Assembly: GCA_022601135.1 (NCBI GenBank)
Contig: JAHZJB010000082.1
Span: 1 to 64,000, forward strand
Direction of reading: 5' to 3'
Source of the DNA: Actinomycetes bacterium
Lineage (GTDB): Bacteria; Actinomycetota; Actinomycetes; Mycobacteriales; Mycobacteriaceae
Length of the DNA: 64,000 nucleotides
Within the stretch, counting starts at the first letter, position 1, and each line of letters opens with the position of its first letter. The notes under the pieces are model-generated. The model had not been told where the DNA came from. It was given only the letters and a program-made list of their open reading frames with translations, and searched no databases. The position numbers were made by a program, and so were the translations under genes. Shown one piece after another: positions 54,820-63,031 of the stretch.

Positions 54820-55696
54820 TGCCGGTTCCCAGGCCGGGTAACAGTTCGGCCAGTGCCTGCAGGTTGTCGAGATACTCCTCGACGGACGCGTGAGCGAAGG
54901 AACTCGGAATGATGGTGGCACCGCGTGCGGCTGTCTCGGCGAGGAGGTCTTGGGTTTGGCGGGGCTCGTCGATCGGATCAAGTCTTCGGCCGGTGGCCAG
55001 TACCACGTCGAAACCCGTTGGTAGCTCTACTCGTTGCAGCCACTCTTCGGCCTGCACCGGTGTCACGTTGAACGGGGACCAGCCGTCGCCAAGTGCGACG
55101 GCACGGCGCAGCGAGCGCAGGGTGCGGCCCCCCACCCAGATAGGCACGTGCGCTTGCACCGCGCATGGGTCGACGACCATCCCGCCGTACGAATACCACG
55201 TTCCGTGGTACTCGGGCTCTGTTCTCGACAGTGAAGCCCGCAATGCCTTCAACGCATCCTCTGCCCGGGCACCGCGGTTGGCGAACTGCGCCCCGATGAG
55301 GTCGAACTCCTCCTTGAGGGTCCCGACACCGACCCCGAGTATCACCCTGCCGCCACTGACCACATCCAATGTGCCGTAGCGCTTGGCGATTTCAAGCGGA
55401 TGATGGTAGGCCAGCACCAGCACCTGGGTCGCGAAACGGATTCGCTCAGTACGGGCCGCCAGGTACCCGAAGGTGGCCAGGGGATCCCAGTAGCGGCCAC
55501 CCCGGCGGGCGAGCTCGGTGGCCGGCAGGGCGATATGCTCACTGCAGGTGAGGTGGTGATAGCCCAGTCGGTCGGCCGATTCCGCGATCCGGGCAAGGTC
55601 TTCAATCGAGGCGTCCCGTTCCCAGGGTGCGGCCCCGGCCATCATCGTGACCACCGGCGTGGTGACCGAAAGTTTCACATTTACTGCGTTGCTCAT
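54812..55696 (-). CDS. LLM-class F420-dependent oxidoreductase
   Basis: A 294-residue luciferase-like monooxygenase family protein of the F420-dependent type (TIGR03619-like). Family features are LARIAESADRLGYHHLTCSEHI near the N-terminus, RTERIRFATQVLVLAYHHPLEIAKRYGTLDVVSGGR and GVGVGTLKEEF, then the VPIWVGG segment. It would use reduced coenzyme F420 (or FMN) on an unknown substrate. It converges on the amidase with eight overlapping bases and is divergent from the PaaK-like gene. Confidence 0.9.
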   Translation of the reverse strand: MSNAVNVKLSVTTPVVTMMAGAAPWERDASIEDLARIAESADRLGYHHLTCSEHIALPATELARRGGRYWDPLATFGYLAARTERIRFATQVLVLAYHHPLEIAKRYGTLDVVSGGRVILGVGVGTLKEEFDLIGAQFANRGARAEDALKALRASLSRTEPEYHGTWYSYGGMVVDPCAVQAHVPIWVGGRTLRSLRRAVALGDGWSPFNVTPVQAEEWLQRVELPTGFDVVLATGRRLDPIDEPRQTQDLLAETAARGATIIPSSFAHASVEEYLDNLQALAELLPGLGTGTT

Positions 55697-55770
55697 CGCC
55701 GCGCGATCCCTCCTGCCACCCAGAAGCTGTCACCATGAAGACCTCAACAGTGTTTCAGGGAGGATGGCCC

Positions 55771-57168
55771 ATGTCCGCATCGGATTCCCGCGACGATCCA
55801 CGACAAACGTACCGGCGTCTGCGCGCAGCCCACCTGAACGCCGTCACGTCGGCCCTTGAAGATCACGTCGCGCGGCTGGCCTGGTCGCGCGAGCAGATCG
55901 ACCGATACCAGCAGCAAAGGTTGCGCGCCCTCCTGGGATTCGCACGTGAACGGTCACGCTTTCACGCCCGACGATTGCGGGGGTTGGATACTTCCTCGGC
56001 TGCGATCGAGGACCTACAACAGTTGCCGATCATGACGAAGCAAGACGCACAACGGGACTGGGACGAAATCGTCACCGGCGTCGATCTCGACCGCGGGGGT
56101 GCTGAACGCGTTCTCGCTGAACAGCAATGGTTCAGTTACACGCCGAGCAACCAGCAGCTCTTCAGCTCCGGTGGATCCAGCGGGGTGCGGGGCGTCTACG
56201 TGTGGGATTGGGAGTTCGCCGTCTCGGTAACGTGCCTTGCCTGGCGGATGCAGGCAGCACAGGAGCGCCGCTCCGCTCACCCGTCACCCGCACTGCTGGC
56301 CGTGCTGGCCGCGGGCGGGCCGCCGCACGCGAGCACACCGCTGTTCGACGTTCCGACAACACCGGATATGACGACCGCCGTGATACCGGCCGGTGAGCCG
56401 TTCGACGATGTGCGGGCGGCGGTGGCAGCCGCTCGACCCAGCCATCTGGTCGGCTATGCCACCGTGATAGGCAAGCTCGCCCGCGCCACCTTGGCCGGCG
56501 ATCTCGACATCAGGCCCGTCCGCGTCAGCACGAACTCCGAACCGCTGTTCGACGAGGATAGACGCGCGATCGGGCAGGCGTGGGGCGCGCCGTTGCACAA
56601 CCTGTGGGGATCGACCGAGATCGGGGTCCAAGCCGTCGGTTGCGGTCTTGGCGACGGGCTGCACGTCTGCGAAGACGAGGTGATCCTGGAGCGGGTCGAC
56701 GACAACGGGAATGCCGTGGCCGCCGATGCGCCGGCCGCCCGAACCCTGGCTACCGGACTCGCCAATCGAACGTTTCCCTTCATCAGGTACGACCTGGGAG
56801 ATCAGGTCCGTCCGCTGGCCGGCGACTGCGCGTGTGGTAGCGCATTCGCCCGGGTGGCCGACATCGGCGGCCGGCGCGACGATGATTTCCGGTACCCGAC
56901 CTCGACGATTCCGGCGAGCGTCTTCCGTCACATTCTCGGTACCGATCCCCGCGTCTCGGAGTACCAGGTCAAGCAGACGGTCGGCGGAGCCGAGATCCTT
57001 GCCGTGGGAAACCCCGACGCGGATCAGCTCGCCTCGTCGGTGGTCGAGGCACTCCGCGACCACGGCTTGAGCGATCCCGAGATACAGATCCAGGTGGTGC
57101 AACGCATCCCGCGCCACCAGACAAGCGGCAAGCTGCGGCGATTCGTCCCACTGAGCGCGCAGCAATAA
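55771..57168 (+). CDS. PaaK-like AMP-dependent CoA ligase/adenylate-forming enzyme
   Basis: A 465-residue adenylate-forming enzyme resembling phenylacetate-CoA ligase. The phosphate-binding loop is SSGGSSGVRGVY (the FxSSGTTG motif equivalent), NLWGSTEIGVQ corresponds to motif A5, and RYDLGDQVR to A7. A C-terminal DxxHQTSGKLRRF carries the A10 Lys. It should activate an aromatic or fatty acid with ATP and attach CoA. ATG 55771 is preferred since GGGAGG lies seven bases upstream; an in-frame ATG at 55735 has no ribosome binding site. Confidence 0.82.
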   Translation: MSASDSRDDPRQTYRRLRAAHLNAVTSALEDHVARLAWSREQIDRYQQQRLRALLGFARERSRFHARRLRGLDTSSAAIEDLQQLPIMTKQDAQRDWDEIVTGVDLDRGGAERVLAEQQWFSYTPSNQQLFSSGGSSGVRGVYVWDWEFAVSVTCLAWRMQAAQERRSAHPSPALLAVLAAGGPPHASTPLFDVPTTPDMTTAVIPAGEPFDDVRAAVAAARPSHLVGYATVIGKLARATLAGDLDIRPVRVSTNSEPLFDEDRRAIGQAWGAPLHNLWGSTEIGVQAVGCGLGDGLHVCEDEVILERVDDNGNAVAADAPAARTLATGLANRTFPFIRYDLGDQVRPLAGDCACGSAFARVADIGGRRDDDFRYPTSTIPASVFRHILGTDPRVSEYQVKQTVGGAEILAVGNPDADQLASSVVEALRDHGLSDPEIQIQVVQRIPRHQTSGKLRRFVPLSAQQ

Positions 57169-57213
57169 TCCGGCGAGGCCTGCCGCGCACCTGCGTCATG
57201 GTGTGGGCGACGG

Positions 57214-57594
57214 CTACCGGCCGATGGCGGCCGCCAGCCCCTCAGGGTCGGCGACGCTCACCCACAGCGCGGAGTGGTCCTTGAAACCGATGACCCTGGG
57301 AATCTTCTCCTTGAAGGCAATGCACAGACCCGACTCGTGATTCGTGCCGAAGGTGATCCCGTCGTCGCTGAAGCTCAACCGCAAACCCACCGCGGTGTAC
57401 CAACGGTGGGGCCCGGTGACCAGCGTGTGATCGACGTTGTCCAGCGGTGTCTCAATGCTGAAGCGGCCATAGGTGGCCCGCAGCAGGCCATCGTCGGTGA
57501 GGTCGACGCCGTCATGGTCGCTGACGCCGAGGGCGAGGAAGACCGGCGCCCACCGGCGGTCCAGTCGGTACGGAAAAGCTGCTGGTGGCCTCAT
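57214..57594 (-). CDS. Conserved hypothetical protein
   Basis: A 126-residue soluble protein with no recognised domain. It is rich in beta-strand-like segments (LLRATYGRFSIETPLDNVDHTLVTGP and LRLSFSDDGITFGTN), with a short C-terminal helix (PEGLAAAIGR). The pattern resembles a PH-like or lipocalin-like single domain, but this is only an impression. It lies alone on the minus strand between two plus-strand genes. Start ATG at 57594. Confidence 0.65.
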   Translation of the reverse strand: MRPPAAFPYRLDRRWAPVFLALGVSDHDGVDLTDDGLLRATYGRFSIETPLDNVDHTLVTGPHRWYTAVGLRLSFSDDGITFGTNHESGLCIAFKEKIPRVIGFKDHSALWVSVADPEGLAAAIGR

Positions 57595-57705
57595 GGGGGC
57601 AGAATGCCAGATGGGAGGGTCCCGCTCGACGGTGGGGTGGACCGTGAGCGCTCATCCACCGAGCTGCAATCTGACTGTCTCGGTGGAACCGGGATCCGGC
57701 TTCAC

Positions 57706-57711
57706 TAGCCT
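57706..57711 (+). promoter_or_regulatory. Possible -10 element, leaderless start of the quinone reductase gene
   Basis: TAGCCT fits TANNNT and ends seven bases before ATG 57719, where no Shine-Dalgarno sequence is present. This is the spacing of leaderless mycobacterial genes. Support is sequence fit only. Confidence 0.4.
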
Positions 57712-57718
57712 CGGAGCT

Positions 57719-58690
57719 ATGGAAGCCATGGCACAGCGATCCTGGGATCCGGCAGAGATGCTGGAGCTCGTCGAGCTACCCACGCCCGAACCGCGCAAGG
57801 GTGAAGTCCGAGTTCGCGTCCAGGCGATCGGCGTCAACCCCGTTGACTGGAAAATGCGAAGCTCAGGACCCCTGCGGCTGGCGGCGCGCCTGATAGGGCC
57901 GAAGCCGCCGGTGGTCGTGGGCGTGGACTTCGCCGGGGCGGTCGAGGCGGTCGGCCCCGGAGTGACCCGTGCGGCCCCGGGTGATCGGGTGGTGGGCGGC
58001 ACCAACTTCGCCCGGGGCCAACGCGGTTCATACGCCGACACCGTGGTGGTGCGCGAGGACCAGCTCTGCCGTGTCCCGGACACGGTGGACATCGCCGTCG
58101 CAGCCGCCCTTCCCGTGAGCGGGGTCACCGCCTGGATGGCCGTGGTGGATCTGGGCCGCATCCGACAGGTTCAGCCCGCCGACCGGCGGGTACTTGTGCT
58201 GGGCGCGTCCGGGGGCGTGGGTCAGTTGGCAGTGCAGATCGCCAAGCTGGAGGGTGCTTTCGTGGCCGGCGTGTGCTCGACGAGCAACGTGGAGATGGTG
58301 CGAGGTCTGGGAGCTGACCGGGTCCTCGACTACAACCAGGGCGACGCCCTGGAGCAGGCCCGGCCGCACGCCCCGTACCACGTCGTCGTCGACTGTGTGG
58401 GCAGCTACTCCGGCGCCAGTTGCCGAGCCCTGCTGTCATCCCGCGGCCGCCACATCATGGTCGCAGGCGATGAGCCCAGTGCCGCCGTGCAGCTGCTGGT
58501 GCCCCCGTTCAAATCCAAGACCATCCTGGGCCGGCCCACCGGCGCGCGGCTGGAACCGCTGGTGGCCGCTGTTGCTGCCGGCAAGCTACGGGTGGCCATC
58601 GCGCAGAAGCTACCGCTGACCAGTGCCGAGGAGGCCCACCGGCTCAGCCGAACCGGCCGTCTGACCGGCAAGCTGATTCTCGAACCGTAA
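57719..58690 (+). CDS. NADPH:quinone reductase, zinc-independent MDR family
   Basis: A 323-residue medium-chain dehydrogenase/reductase of the quinone oxidoreductase type. The GroES-like N-domain shows VRVQAIGVNPVDWKMRSS and GVDFAGAVEAVGPGV. The NADPH-binding motif is VLVLGASGGVGQLAVQIAKL. The structural zinc cysteines are lacking. ATG 57719 is used. The divergent or convergent neighbours are a hypothetical gene and a LysR gene, which ends six bases after it on the other strand. Expected role: reduction of quinones or enones with NADPH. Confidence 0.88.
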   Translation: MEAMAQRSWDPAEMLELVELPTPEPRKGEVRVRVQAIGVNPVDWKMRSSGPLRLAARLIGPKPPVVVGVDFAGAVEAVGPGVTRAAPGDRVVGGTNFARGQRGSYADTVVVREDQLCRVPDTVDIAVAAALPVSGVTAWMAVVDLGRIRQVQPADRRVLVLGASGGVGQLAVQIAKLEGAFVAGVCSTSNVEMVRGLGADRVLDYNQGDALEQARPHAPYHVVVDCVGSYSGASCRALLSSRGRHIMVAGDEPSAAVQLLVPPFKSKTILGRPTGARLEPLVAAVAAGKLRVAIAQKLPLTSAEEAHRLSRTGRLTGKLILEP

Positions 58691-58696
58691 GTGAGC

Positions 58697-59635
58697 CTAA
58701 GGACGACTGCCCGAGGTGACCCGGTCTCGATGCTGGACCGTTCCCGGCGCGTTGATGATCATCTCGGCGAGCCGGGCGGTCGCATGGGTGACTTCGTGGA
58801 GCGGCTGCGAAGCCAGATAGACCCTCCAGAGCACGGGGGTCTTCAGCTTGATCGATCTCAGATCCGTCAGCCGCCGCGCCTCGCTGAGGGGCATCAGGGC
58901 GGTGGCGATTCCGCGCCGTATCAGTTCGGCGATAGCGGGGAAACCCACGAGCAGTTCGTAATGCGTGGGGGGCTGCAGGCCGACGCCGTTGAAAGCGTTG
59001 TTGACCACGTTGCGCAGCCCGGATTCCTGCGGGAAGCCCGCGAGACATTCTCGCGACAACTCCCCGACCTCCACGGTCGAACGTCTGGCCAATGGGTGGT
59101 CGGGTCTGCACACGAATACGAGCGGGTCCTCGAACAGCGGGTGCACTTCGAGTTGCGCAGGAAAACTCAAGGGTCCTGACACCAATGCCAGGTCCAGAGT
59201 GCCCGCCAACAGGGCGGGAAGGTAGGCGGCCGAACCAGTCTGGTAAAGGTGTGTTCGCAGTCGAACCTGCGGGTTCTGTTCAGCGAATTCCAGGAGTACT
59301 CGCACGAAGTCCAACGGACCGGACGAGATCAGGACACCGAGATTCACCGTGCCGGCGTTGCCCTGCCTGCCCGCCTGCGCCGATTCCTTGGCCGATTCCT
59401 TGGCAAGGTCAGCCGCCCGCAGTACTTCTCCGACCCGCTCACGGAACGCCTCACCCGCATCGGTCAGATCGATTCGATGGCGCCGCCGGTCGAACAGTTG
59501 CACCCCGAGCTCGCGCTCAAGTTTGCCAATAGAGGTCGACAGCGCAGATTGGACAACGTTCACCCGTACCGCGGCACGAGAAAAACTCATCTCGCCAGCG
59601 ACAGCCATGAAGTATTCCAGCTGGCGGAGCTCCAC
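58697..59635 (-). CDS. LysR-family transcriptional regulator
   Basis: A 312-residue LysR-type regulator. The N-terminal helix-turn-helix is MELRQLEYFMAVAGEMSFSRA with NVVQSALSTSIGKLERELGVQLFDR. A linker helix has a short tandem AKESAKESAQA. The substrate-binding domain follows (VNLGVLISSGPLDFVRVLLEFAEQNP). The start is GTG at 59635. It is convergent with the quinone reductase gene, whereas LysR genes are usually divergent from their targets. The upstream 174 bases hold an imperfect tandem repeat. The effector is unknown. Confidence 0.92.
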   Translation of the reverse strand: MELRQLEYFMAVAGEMSFSRAAVRVNVVQSALSTSIGKLERELGVQLFDRRRHRIDLTDAGEAFRERVGEVLRAADLAKESAKESAQAGRQGNAGTVNLGVLISSGPLDFVRVLLEFAEQNPQVRLRTHLYQTGSAAYLPALLAGTLDLALVSGPLSFPAQLEVHPLFEDPLVFVCRPDHPLARRSTVEVGELSRECLAGFPQESGLRNVVNNAFNGVGLQPPTHYELLVGFPAIAELIRRGIATALMPLSEARRLTDLRSIKLKTPVLWRVYLASQPLHEVTHATARLAEMIINAPGTVQHRDRVTSGSRP

Positions 59636-59730
59636 CGCTTCAACCTAGCAGACCGGCACCCGCCTTGCGGAAAGTTTGCTGGCGACGGCTGATTGCCGGA
59701 TTCCGGTCAGCCTGACGGTGTTTCACCAGC

Positions 59731-59790
59731 CAACGTGAAGCTGTCGGCACGTTCAGCGGCCAGTGTGAAGGTGCCGGCACCCTCGGCTGG
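59731..59790. repeat. Two imperfect 30-bp tandem repeats
   Basis: Units 59731-59760 and 59761-59790 agree at about 21 of 30 positions, sharing the core GTGAAG and CGGCAC. They lie in the 174-base gap between the LysR start and the stop of the downstream-oriented fusion gene. On the minus strand they read GTFTLAAER and DSFTLAGET, which could be an old coding remnant. Confidence 0.45.
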
Positions 59791-59809
59791 CCACCCGGAT
59801 GGCGTTCGG

Positions 59810-60808
59810 CTACCCGGCGGATGCCAGAGTCGTGGTGGGCTGGCGGCCGGTGAACGCGACGAGCCGATCGAGCACCGCGGCGCCCGGTGCGGCATCGACC
59901 GCGTCGGCGAAGCCGGCGAAGCTCCGGGCTTGCGGCGTGATGGCCTTGCCGGCCAACTCCAGCACGTAGTCACATACCGGCTCCGACACCACCACGTCCC
60001 GTCCCGTGGCCGTTGCGAAATCCCACGCATGGACCAGGAATTCCAGAGACATGACGCCAGCCATGATGGCTGCCGGCATCTCGGAGGAGCCCCGCGGCAC
60101 CATGCCCTGCACCCCGCGCCGTCGCCATGCCTCCAGTGCCACCTGAGCTGCGTCGGCGACCTGGGTTTCACACGGCGCATCGGCAGCACGGGCCGGTATC
60201 TGCGCGCCCGCGGCCTCGCCGATCGCGGTGATCGAGCCCAGCAGATGTTCCAGCAACTGCGACACGCTGAACTCCGTGCACGGCGTCGGCTTGGCCAGAT
60301 CGGCGGCATCCGTTCCTCGCAGCACGTTCTGGAGAACAGCCAACGTGGCTTCAGCACTGGAGAGTTCGTCGATCTGATCGGGTACCGCCGACCAGTCATC
60401 CGGACCCGCATCCCCGCTCCGCCCGGCGATCACCAACCTGTCGAGGTAATGGTTCCACCCCTCGGCATGGCGAGCGGCCTGCTCCTCGGTCAGCTCGTCG
60501 TGCACCACGTGCACCTCGGTACCGTCGGCGACCGGGGCCAGCGTGATCGCCACCGTGGATTCGCTCGGCAGCGGATCGCCGCCAAGTTCCCAGCCCCAGG
60601 AGAACACCACGCGCCGGCCTGGATCCACCTCGACGAATGTGCCCGCCGCCACGTGCCCCGGGGTCACGGTCCAGCGATACTCGCCGCCCGCGCGCAGGTC
60701 CACCCGTGCGGCGACGGTCATCCAGCGGCGAAGCCGGTCGGGCTCGGTGATGAGCGCGAAGGCGTCACCCGCCTGCAAGGGTAGAACCACTGATTTCTCG
60801 AACGGCAT
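59810..60808 (-). CDS. AHSA1-maleylpyruvate isomerase-like fusion protein
   Basis: A 332-residue two-domain protein. Residues 1 to about 130 form an AHSA1/SRPBCC ligand-binding domain (VVLPLQAGDAFALITEPDRLRRWM, GHVAAGTFVEVDPGRRVVFSWGW, and WNHYLDRL at its end). Residues about 150-332 form a mycothiol-dependent maleylpyruvate isomerase/TIGR03086-like domain (TPCTEFSVSQLLEHLLGSITAIGEA and SLEFLVHAWDFATATGRD, with the metal-type His residues). The start ATG 60808 is chosen; the frame extends upstream without homology. It follows the cellulase gene by 17 bases on the same strand. Confidence 0.82.
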   Translation of the reverse strand: MPFEKSVVLPLQAGDAFALITEPDRLRRWMTVAARVDLRAGGEYRWTVTPGHVAAGTFVEVDPGRRVVFSWGWELGGDPLPSESTVAITLAPVADGTEVHVVHDELTEEQAARHAEGWNHYLDRLVIAGRSGDAGPDDWSAVPDQIDELSSAEATLAVLQNVLRGTDAADLAKPTPCTEFSVSQLLEHLLGSITAIGEAAGAQIPARAADAPCETQVADAAQVALEAWRRRGVQGMVPRGSSEMPAAIMAGVMSLEFLVHAWDFATATGRDVVVSEPVCDYVLELAGKAITPQARSFAGFADAVDAAPGAAVLDRLVAFTGRQPTTTLASAG

Positions 60809-60825
60809 CTCTGGGTCTCCTCGGG

Positions 60826-61824
60826 TTACCAGCCCGCGTTGTTGGCCAAATCGATCGCATACTGGGCGATGAAGGTGCCGGCCGCCGGCTCTCCGCGGCC
60901 GCATGGCCCGTCGGACTCACCAGGACGTTTCACCCATAGATAGGCGTCGACGTTCGGGGCCGACGTAGCCGTGGTCGGCGTGACGCCCAGGGCTCGCCCG
61001 GTGGGATTGCACCACGACATCGGATCGCCCTCGACCGGCCCTGCGCCGTTGCGTGAAGTGTCGATCACGTAGTTCGACCCGTTCGTGAGTCCAGAAATCG
61101 CTTCGCCGTAACCGATCTGTTCTTCAGTGGTGTAGAAGTTCGCGGTATTCAGGCTGAAACCCCGGGCACGGTCCACACCGACCTGGTTGAGCCGGGCCGC
61201 CATTTCCTCGACGCTCACCCAGCGCGAGTGTCCCGCGTCGACGTACACGGCCGTGGCCGGGTTGCGGGTCAGCGCCTCGACGGCATAGCTGATCAAATCG
61301 AAACGCTCCTGCCGCTGATCACCGGATAGGCAGTCGGCCATCGCCAGCGCGTCGGGTTCGAGGATGACCGTCGCCGGCCCGGGCCCGATGGCGGATGCGA
61401 CACCGTCGATCCACTGTCGATAAGCGCCGCCCGACCCGAACCCTCCGACCGAGAAGGTTCCGCAGTCGCGATTGGGGATTCCGTAAAGCGCGAGGATCGG
61501 CATGGCGCCGGCAGCCTGTGCCGTGGAGATGTACTTCGCATCCACCGCGGGGGTGGAAAGCCGGTCCATCCAGTACGCCGTCGGCGTGCTCACGACGGCG
61601 TACAACTCAGGACTCGGGTTGCTCTGCGTAGCGCGCATACCCTTCGAATTGGGGTCGACGTAGAAGGACTGTCCGGCCAGGGGGTTGGCGTCACTGGCCA
61701 GTCGTACCGACGGCCCGGTGGGGACCTGCGCCGGGTCGCCGAGAAAACCCAGGCCGGCGACGGCCGTCAACGCGAAGAGGGGCGCAATCCAGCGTGTGAC
61801 TGCACCGGCAGCTGAGGAGATCAC
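60826..61824 (-). CDS. celA1: Secreted GH6 endoglucanase (CelA1-like)
   Basis: A 332-residue secreted glycoside hydrolase family 6 enzyme. Hallmark motifs are ALYGIPNRDCG (catalytic Asp120) and VILEPDALAMADC (Asp158), with cysteines positioned for the family disulfides. Downstream are VYVDAGHSRWV and the C-terminal AYLWVKRPGESDGPC. A signal peptide (APLFALTAVAGLGFLG) precedes it. M. tuberculosis CelA1 (Rv0062) is the likely homologue. GTG 61824 is the start. It would cleave cellulose, perhaps in biofilm matrix. Confidence 0.92.
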   Translation of the reverse strand: MISSAAGAVTRWIAPLFALTAVAGLGFLGDPAQVPTGPSVRLASDANPLAGQSFYVDPNSKGMRATQSNPSPELYAVVSTPTAYWMDRLSTPAVDAKYISTAQAAGAMPILALYGIPNRDCGTFSVGGFGSGGAYRQWIDGVASAIGPGPATVILEPDALAMADCLSGDQRQERFDLISYAVEALTRNPATAVYVDAGHSRWVSVEEMAARLNQVGVDRARGFSLNTANFYTTEEQIGYGEAISGLTNGSNYVIDTSRNGAGPVEGDPMSWCNPTGRALGVTPTTATSAPNVDAYLWVKRPGESDGPCGRGEPAAGTFIAQYAIDLANNAGW

Positions 61825-61979
61825 GTGAGGAACTTAGCGTCGCCCCGCCGCGAGCACCAATCACGGGTAGCGCGCCGGATGCCCACCGGCGTGCACCCAT
61901 GGTGGGTGCGCGGTGTCCTCACGTTAGTGTGCTTCGGTCGGCTTCCTCGAACAGGCCGGTAGAAGAGTTGAGCGATTCC

Positions 61980-63005
61980 ATGACTGCAGAATCAGAACCG
62001 TCGACGCTCGAATCGCGAGTCGGCCATTACTACCAGATGGACGGCACCTACCTGGTCGGCCGCGAAAAAGTACGCGAGTACGCCCGCGCGGTGCAGGACT
62101 ACCACCCCGCGCACTGGGACGTTGCCGCCGCCGCCGAGTTGGGCTATCCCGACCTGGTCGCGCCACTGACGTTCCCCTCCACCCCGGGGATGACGTGCAA
62201 TCGCCGCATGTTCGAGCAAGTGGTGGTCGGGTACGACACCTACATGCAGACCGAGGAAGTTTTCGAGCAGCACCGTCCGATCGTGGCCGGCGACGAACTG
62301 CGCGTCGACGTCGAACTGACCTCGGTGCGCAGGATCGCCGGCCGGGACCTGATCACCGTCACCAACACCTTCACCGACGTCGCCGGCGAGCGGGTGCACA
62401 CCCTGCACACCACCGTCGTCGGGGTGACCGCCGACGATCTCGACCCGGCGATCAAGACCGCCGTGCACAACGCGATGATGCACGACGTGAACATCTTCGG
62501 AGTGGGCGAAGAGGGCTACCGGAAGACGCTGCGCCCGCCGGGCGACGTCCGGATTTCCGAGGCGGACGCGACCCGCACCCCGGGGACGCCAGACTTCGAC
62601 GCCGTGCAGGTAGGTGACGAGCTTCCGGTGCGCCACACCCGCCTCTCCCGGGGCGACCTGGTGAACTATGCCGGGGTGGCTGGCGACGCCAACCCCATTC
62701 ACTGGGACGAGGACATCGCCAAACTGGCCGGCCTGCCCGATGTCATCGCCCACGGGATGCTCACCATGGGCCTGGGTGCCGGCTTCGCCTCGGCCTGGTC
62801 GGGCGACCCCGGCGCGGTCACCCGCTACGCGATCCGACTGTCGGCACCCGCCATCGTGTCGGCGGCCGAGGGCGCAGACATCGAGTTCGGGGGCCGGATC
62901 AAGTCGCTGGACCCGTCCACCCGCACCGGTGTCGTTCTGGTCACCGCGAAATCCGCGGGCCGCAAAATCTTCGGCCTGGCGACACTGGACGTCCGGTTCA
63001 GCTGA
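61980..63005 (+). CDS. Double hot-dog MaoC-like dehydratase (fused HadA/HadB type)
   Basis: A 341-residue protein with two MaoC-like hot-dog domains. The N-half has YHPAHWDVAAAAELGYPDLVAPLTF and resembles HadA or HadC; the C-half has AGDANPIHWDEDIAKLAGLPDVIAHGM with the hydratase-2 motif (catalytic Asp and His). Such fused (3R)-hydroxyacyl-ACP dehydratases are known in mycobacteria and may act in fatty-acid or mycolic-acid elongation. ATG 61980 is used; the purine-rich AGAAGAG lies 12 bases upstream, and an in-frame TTG at 61968 is an alternative. It is divergent from celA1. Confidence 0.85.
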   Translation: MTAESEPSTLESRVGHYYQMDGTYLVGREKVREYARAVQDYHPAHWDVAAAAELGYPDLVAPLTFPSTPGMTCNRRMFEQVVVGYDTYMQTEEVFEQHRPIVAGDELRVDVELTSVRRIAGRDLITVTNTFTDVAGERVHTLHTTVVGVTADDLDPAIKTAVHNAMMHDVNIFGVGEEGYRKTLRPPGDVRISEADATRTPGTPDFDAVQVGDELPVRHTRLSRGDLVNYAGVAGDANPIHWDEDIAKLAGLPDVIAHGMLTMGLGAGFASAWSGDPGAVTRYAIRLSAPAIVSAAEGADIEFGGRIKSLDPSTRTGVVLVTAKSAGRKIFGLATLDVRFS

Positions 63006-63031
63006 CCACAGGGCCATCCGGCGCGGGACAC

